Assembly: GCA_025642065.1 (NCBI GenBank)
Contig: JAODUP010000220.1
Coordinates: 337,001-401,000, forward strand
Length of the DNA stretch: 64,000 nt
Direction of reading: 5' to 3'
Source of the DNA: Paralvinella palmiformis
Taxonomy: Eukaryota; Annelida; Polychaeta; Terebellida; Alvinellidae
Under the pieces are notes generated by a model that was given only the letters and a program-made list of their open reading frames with translations, ran no database searches and was not told where the DNA came from. Both the position numbers and the translations under genes were made by a program. Below, one piece after another: positions 55,344-64,000 of this stretch (its first letter is position 1; each line of letters starts with the position of its first letter).

Positions 55344-58052
55344 GCAACAAGAATACATCATTTATTGAACAGAGAACTAAGTACCTGGTGGTACTAGTAG
55401 ATGTGTTATAGTGAGCTGCAAAAATAAACTAATAATAATAATAATAATAACTATAACACATCTTTTTCTCATTGGCCATATTTTACTCTGTATTACAAAA
55501 GATAAAGAATAAAAGCAATAATAACAATAATTTCATGGAACTAACAATAACTCTGCATGTACACAGACATACATTAATATTGAAATCCCAGAAATAAATG
55601 GAGATGTCAAAATAAACAACTTACCAACGTGGATTTAAAAAAAAGGTTTTATATAGCTACGGTGTTAACGTTTACATGATTATTAAAATGCCTCCTGTTC
55701 TTGGACTTTCACAACGTAAACATGAAGCCAGCTAATTGATTTGATACTCTCACAGATATGAGCATCTAAATACAAAAATCAATAGCCTGCCCCCAAAATG
55801 ATCATACATTTAATTTATAACAAGATAAACAGAGGCTAAATGCTGACAGATCTATATCACACGCTATCTGATGATGAAACATTACAGATTTATTGAAAAT
55901 AATATAACAAGTGAACACAGCTTAGTAACCGTCTTGATGCTAAATTAGTGCAGCAAATATGATGAGGAAAAAGCCAAATACAATAAACAGGACAGACTTA
56001 CTGTGAACAATTTTGAATGAAGTAAGAACAGGCAGCATATCATATGTATCATTGTTTGGTTGGTGTAGTGCATGTTTAGTCAGTAAACAGTACCATCATA
56101 CATTACTAGCTGTTACTAGGGGTGTGTGTGGGGGGGGAGAGTGTGGAATGAGACTTGCTACTTACAAATCACCTGAGCTTTAGCTTGATAATAGTCAGCA
56201 GATCACAACTCTTCAGATTACAACTGGCAGTGAAATTTGTTACATATATTTCAGATCCTTAGATGTAGGAGTACACACCGTAATGTGAATTAAAGAGACA
56301 TGTTTAAAAAATATGAAATTAGAACAGAATTAATTCTATTTGTAAGAAGTATCTTAAACAAGACACCTACAGCAAATCAACAATATAACTATATACCGGT
56401 ACTAAAGATATTAATTTTGTTGCCATCTGACCATTCAGCAATTGACATTCATTATGAACAAGATCCACAAACGTTTAAATAAGCTGCATAAATTAACGAC
56501 AATTCTTGGCAACATCTTTATGTTTCTAACATAAGATGATTACATTTAGCAGATATACCCAACAATGACAGAGGACTGACTCTATGTCAGGGCATGATGT
56601 AGTCAGCGAATAACACTAGCATGGAATAGCAACACAATACTGTACAATGCAGTTATTAATACAGAGTTTGTTGTACAGAACAGAAATGTGTAACACACTA
56701 TTATCCGATGTGACAACAGCATACATAAACATCCTGTACTTCATAAATCATCATAACAGAGAAGAGCTGATGTCTAGCTCTCTACATTAACATATATCTT
56801 GTGTTGTGTTATCTAGTTCCATAAAAATACACCAAGAGGAAAAAGATCAGATAAAACAATTTTGTTAGAATATAGTAAAACCAAAACTGTAATGAGAGGG
56901 ATGACAACAGACAATATGTAGCCTTGATATTTTGTTAAGTTGGCTCGTCACCTTTCTAATAATACAAGTCTAAAAACACATGGCACACGCGGTATGTACC
57001 AACCACAGGACTCCTCTGGTCGGTAGGTTATACATAGCAGTAAATGGAACATGCTACCATTAGCAGAACAAAGCTAATCGTGTTAATATTGTGGGGGTGA
57101 GTATCATGGAGGTGGCAAGCACAAGAACTAGTAATGAGATCCAATGAGTAATTTCAGATAAAATTCACAGCCTCCTCAAAATAATAAATACATCAGTAGC
57201 GAGCATTAACAGTGCTAGTAAGTGCTCAGTCAGCAATCTAAAATACTAAATAATCAACAAGTTAATATCAGTAAACAATATCATACATAATATAACGAGC
57301 AATGTCTGTGACCACCGACATAAGACAGCTGTCGGTGAACTGTCGCAGGTAGGTCATTCATATCAACCAACACAACACACCTATCACAACCTTGAATGTC
57401 TACAGATTAATACAGTCATACAGTTGAGCTGGCTTTTGTTTGTGGTGGGAGTGGGGGGGGGGATACTTTCACATCAGAGATCACAAAACTATGCTCTATA
57501 TATTTATAAACTGTGGGAATGGGATGTATTTATACCAGGAATATCAACATGCCATCTAGTGATTCTAACTGAACCATGAATATTCTGCTCGATCCAATTC
57601 ATCAGATAAAGTCTATAAAAAATGGGAGTATGACTATTATTACTGGCACAAAGATCTAACCCCCCCAATTGTGATTATCCCATTATACACATCATCCTGG
57701 TAGTTGTACTAAAAACTAATCTGATAAAACTGGGTGCCACACATACACACACAAATACATACTCACACAAACACACACTTTAAAATAACATAATTTATGC
57801 TTTACATATCAACAATATCATAAATATGCTAAAGCCAAACATTTAAAATATCACTTGGTACATATTTAACACAATAAAGATGCTACACTTGTTAGGGTTT
57901 AGTTCGGTGTAGCACAACATACATTATAATAGTATACATAACCATTTGATCCAACCATTAGATAACTGCTTCAAGAACTGGTTAACTGCTAGTCTTTGAT
58001 GAACATAATGCTTCAGCTATACATCAGCTAGCCAGCAAAGGTATGTTGTTTA
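53750..58052. other. Intergenic / PDE3 3' flank, no gene seen
   Basis: About 4.3 kb of AT-rich sequence with an AT run at 55312-55341 and short G-runs near 56129 and 57446. Part of it is probably the PDE3 3' untranslated region, but I could not place its end. Confidence 0.45.
55312..55341. repeat. (TA)n microsatellite
   Basis: Pure TA run of about 30 nt. Confidence 0.95.
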
Positions 58053-60350
<2,298 letters not shown>

Positions 60351-60582
60351 TTATCTATTGATTTCTTCCAGTTTAATGAACACAGGAACCCATATATAGT
60401 CAATATGCCATTATAAATAATACATTAATTCTATATATCAATCACCAATGTTATTCTTAAATAAATAAATATTATAATGCTGTAGAGATCGAATATCTGG
60501 TAGCAGGTACAGTTAACACAAAATGTACTGAAGTAGGAGACAGTTAATATAAATAAAACATATCAGTGTGGTGGATACAGTT

Positions 60583-60687
60583 ACTGTTTGTGTGTGTGTG
60601 TCTCTCTCTTTCTCTGTGTGTGCACGTGCATGCATGTGTGTGCATGCATGTGTGTGTGTATGTGTGTGTGTATGTGTGTGTGTGTAT
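60583..60687. repeat. Compound (GT)n/(CT)n/GCAT microsatellite
   Basis: GT runs interrupted by CT and GCATGCATGT blocks, in the PDE3 intron. The minus-strand His/Thr-rich ORF here is a by-product. Confidence 0.9.
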
Positions 60688-60965
60688 GACAAGGGGAAAG
60701 CATTTCTACCATTAATTAAAAAATAATTAATTTGCAAAGCCATGAAGGTGTGTAGCTAGTAATAGTATAACACATTCTCTCCAGCTCACTTATCCCATTA
60801 TACAGTATACTGTATAGTTAACTACTTGCAGTTCAAAATTCAGTGACAGAATATTACAAAACAAAACTTGACCAAAGTATTTATATCACCATAAGGTTGT
60901 GATATCTGGAGGTAGCTATCAGTCATTTCTATTGCTTCATCTAAAAGAGAAACAATGACGTCTAT

Positions 60966-61069
60966 GGTGATCTCATTACAGACGTTGTTACCATGGTAAC
61001 ATGATCACCTATGCTCATCTGGCGGGAGATGATGAAGCTCTACTAGACGTAATCACCCTTCTCCTGCCA
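60966..61069. repeat. Two adjacent inverted repeats with a 14-bp perfect palindrome
   Basis: GGTGATC (60966-60972) pairs with GATCACC (61003-61009) and encloses the perfect palindrome GTTACCATGGTAAC (60987-61000). Eleven bases later TGGCGGGAGA (61020-61029) pairs with TCTCCTGCCA (61060-61069), with one G-T position and a 30-nt loop. GC content is higher than the surroundings. It lies in the PDE3 intron, 0.6 kb from the first PDE3 exon seen here. Confidence 0.6.
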
Positions 61070-61079
61070 ATCTGTTTGA

Positions 61080-62700
61080 TTCTATGTTTGTTTATAGTGA
61101 TTCTGGATGCTCATTTTATTAATCCATCCATAAAATGAGAACTACTTCAGGTAGTATTCTCACAAGTACCACTTACAATTGATAACATCAGATGTTAGTT
61201 CTATTAGAAAGCTATCAAATAAATAACAGAAGTTGACTAAAACAAATCAACTAAAGCAATTATTCCTTTATTAAGGTCTATTTTGTTTTATATCTATATT
61301 ATTATGCTGATATAAAAAAAAAATCATACCTGCTCCAGTTATAGGATACCAGGTATACCAACATAATATTTATTATATTACGCAGTAGACGTCTGTATTA
61401 TCATCATCATCATCTCATAACCTAGGTGTTAGATGATAATAATCAACATAAAATAAACATATTCCCATACATCTAGTAACAATCGCTAACACCAACTTAA
61501 CTAGCACATAATTATTTCAGATAATTAAACTATCTCTATGTAAACAAAGACTAAATAAGGAGTTGTGTTATATCTTATTTAGATTGTTAACGACCAACGT
61601 AAAGAAACAAACTATAACATTTGTTGATTGACGTTAATACAAGTGTAACCTTTAGAAGAGAGATGATGAGATAAACAGACAACACTCTGTTATTAGTGAT
61701 CCAGTAAGATGACTGGTTTGTGATATAATGTCAGGTATCACATCAAGGACAAGAATGTCAGAGGTCAAATGACGAGAGATACTTCTACCGGAGAGAGACC
61801 GGCTACGATGGCAAATTGTTACCAAGATGGTGACATAGTAGCGGGCTTGAAGATAGACAACATGTGGAATTGGTACAAGTTTGTAAGTTACAAACTCGTA
61901 ACACAGGTTGTATGATGAACAGGGTTATAATTAGTGACATTATATAGCTTACAATGGTTGGTATTTTTATTGAAACAGATTAAATAATAACATTTATCAT
62001 ATATTAACATATACAATAAGAGGAAGCTAAAACATGAACAATTAATGTCAAACACAAGAATTTCATGTAAGAAATTAAAGGAAGTATCTGGTTGTATCCA
62101 ATCAAGTATAACTCATGTATAGAGTTATCCCTATCACACATAACAATAGATAATAGAGATATCTTTGTGCTAGTAATAAATATAAACCAATAAGTACCCA
62201 AGTACTGTTAATAAGTTGTTGTATTGTGACTGGCAACATTTCTATTTTATTGTTAAATGCCTTATGTACTAATGAGAAATGAGAATCTTCTCTGATGTAA
62301 CGCCAGGTGAATGTGACATACAGCTACAAACCTGTAGACAGAGAAGAGATAAAGGACTGCCCCAGAGCTGACACAAACATAACACAGTTCTATGATCAAA
62401 CGGTTGGCCATCAATAGGATTCACTACTGGACCAACTTACTGACATCTAGCAAAGGAAATAACAACCCACCCAAGTTAATAGGCTAATAACACGGCTGAC
62501 AAACTGATAAACACTTGGAAGTGACCACAAAAACAGCTATATCAACACAACAGTAAATGTTTAATACATTGATATTAAAAAACCCACATACAGCAACTTA
62601 AGTATAATGGATACATGCAACTATAAATAATGACAAATATCATTATAATTGCTAGTATTGAAATAATAATTTAACATATTGCAAGTGTAAAATGTTGCTA
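61080..62700. other. PDE3 intron, no exon seen
   Basis: I searched this stretch by eye for the preceding catalytic-domain exon (which should end near ...EFYEQ) on the minus strand and did not find it. The intron therefore probably extends beyond the right edge. Confidence 0.5.
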
Positions 62701-62721
62701 TTTTATCACCATATTTGTCAA

Positions 62722-62843
62722 TCTTCAATGGCAATGAGGCAAAGTGAAATATGAAACACTCTACAGACATTAGCCACATTTGGATTTGAACTCGGTGATA
62801 GAGCTATGGAGACAGCAGCGCTATCATTTAGGTGATGGAGGCC
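62722..62843 (-). mobile_element. tRNA-derived SINE copy
   Basis: On the minus strand, GAGTTCAAATCC forms the B box, followed by AATGTGGCTAATGTCTGTAG and TTTCATATTTCACTTTGCCT, the family body. Located in the PDE3 intron, probably a diverged member. Confidence 0.55.
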
Positions 62844-63243
62844 TCGTTATTTAGTACACTCATAAACATTTCTAATCCTCATAAAGATTGTTTCTTTGTA
62901 TGATATTTCAATAAAATCTGTTTCAACGCAAGTCCTACAGTATAATGTCAAAAGTAGATTTTAAAACAGAAGGATGGCTTGTTAGTGGTATCCTCAGGTT
63001 GGTTGAGTACTGTTGATATATCATCATCACCATCATATAAGCTGACATGTTTAATTCTGCCAAAGAAGGCCAACAGCTGTGACATCAAAAATGTCTACTG
63101 ATAAGCTATTGTTGTTGTGTTAAACAGATAAACTCATAACTAAGCAACAAGCAAATTGTAACAAATCTCTCATCTGAAATTATTGTTTTCGTGCAGAGGA
63201 CTAGCTCGTCAGACTGCTATTTATGGTAAACACGTGAACCACT

Positions 63244-63246
<3 letters not shown>

Positions 63247-63279
<33 letters not shown>
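63247..63279. repeat. (GT)n microsatellite
   Basis: Pure GT run of about 33 nt in the PDE3 intron. Confidence 0.95.
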
Positions 63280-63280
<1 letters not shown>

Positions 63281-63485
63281 AGTCCTCTAGCTGACTTGTC
63301 AGCACCAGTTGGACTTCATGTATCTAATAAGTTATAATTATGACCAGCCAACATCATACTAAGACCATCACCAAGTCTGTCTGTGTCCGTACACCTGTCA
63401 TCTATCCAACTGAATCTATTACACTGCACTACCGGAGTAGGACTGATTTAAATTATATTTATGTGTATGTATTCGCGTGTGGGCA

Positions 63486-63486
<1 letters not shown>

Positions 63487-63518
<32 letters not shown>
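63487..63518. repeat. (CA)n microsatellite
   Basis: CA run in opposite orientation to the GT run 200 nt upstream. Confidence 0.95.
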
Positions 63519-63799
63519 CTCACACAGATAAGATTATGTCTAGCGTGGATCACTATTCAATTACTTGGGAATTTCTTTACGACAGTAACGTCTTTGAAGT
63601 CACATTCTCTCTCTCTCTCTCTCTCTTTGTATGTGCGCGCGTGCCAAATATAATCATCAATGTAATTAATACACACTTATCCATTACCTTGCTAAAACAC
63701 GAACTATCGTGTTTGAATGAAGAATAATAGAATAAGCTAATACTATAATCTTGGTGTTATCTATAAAGTAATGTATCTTTTTTCATGTGGAATACTTTC

Positions 63800-64000
63800 A
63801 ACCTTTAACAACGTGTGTAATCAGGAAGGCCTTGAGGAGCTACTTATCTACTTTGACACTACATACGTATCCGGATCCTTCGGTCGAGTACAGAGCACAC
63901 TGATGATGAGATTGCTCCCGTTGTCATGTGACCCATCCCTCCACAATATCCACCTCCATTGTAGAACACACCCCTGCTCACATTGAATGAATGCTCTAGA
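63800..64000 (+). pseudogene. MULE-type transposase C-terminal fragment (frameshifted, runs off the edge)
   Basis: The frame at 63771 gives EGLEELLIYFDTTYVSGSFG, resembling the region after the MULE transposase core (often with a FLYWCH domain) in many invertebrate proteins. After about 63898 the similarity moves to the next frame (PPQYPPPL-stop-NTPLLTLNECSR) with two stops. The right edge cuts it. It is a degraded DNA transposon piece in the PDE3 intron, antisense to that gene. Confidence 0.5.

Noticed and set aside
60513..60743. His/Thr-rich minus-strand ORF
   Set aside because: A (GT)n/(CT)n microsatellite read in one frame.

Overview
This is an AT-rich animal nuclear window. It has long introns with canonical GT-AG borders, abundant TA/GT microsatellites, many decayed LINE fragments, a tRNA-derived SINE family and short inverted-repeat DNA transposons. 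The protein sequences and repeat style suggest a lophotrochozoan, most likely a mollusc. That placement is inference; nothing in the window fixes the species.

Positions 795-42937 (+) hold the 3' part of a DOP1 (Dopey) gene. I resolved 21 coding exons whose reading phases all join without conflict. They give 5943 nt, or 1980 residues plus stop. The N-terminal exons lie left of the window. The 10.4-kb intron between exons 11 and 12 contains a complete, apparently single-exon TRIM-NHL gene on the same strand (21260-23326). DOP1 acts with MON2 in Golgi/endosome trafficking. TRIM-NHL proteins are RING ubiquitin ligases and/or RNA regulators. I see no functional link beyond the nesting.

Positions 42938-58052 are a 15-kb convergent intergenic region. 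It holds several retrotransposon remnants on both strands, an orphan exon-like ORF (47906-48189, -), SINEs, and the best non-coding find: a complete U6atac snRNA gene of the minor (U12-type) spliceosome at 49580-49695 (+). It has a TATA box at -29, a PSE-like element at about -65 and a T6 Pol III terminator. No annotated intron in the window is itself U12-type.

Positions 58053-60332 (-) hold the last four coding exons of a PDE3-type cyclic nucleotide phosphodiesterase. They cover the end of the catalytic domain, with the purine-binding Gln and clamp Phe, and the lysine-rich C-terminal tail. The rest of that gene lies to the right. The intron running to the right edge holds two adjacent perfect or near-perfect inverted repeats (60966-61069), a SINE, and at the very edge a broken MULE-type transposase fragment.

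Four mobile DNA elements could be delimited by their inverted ends: 4376-5179 (pogo/Tigger-like, TA duplication), 18763-19594 (TA duplication), 28446-30669 (inside a TA microsatellite) and 35452-37565 (hAT-like, 8-bp GTGTGTGT duplication, with a second inverted-repeat family nested in it). Conserved-family calls rest on recognition from memory and have not been checked by database search.
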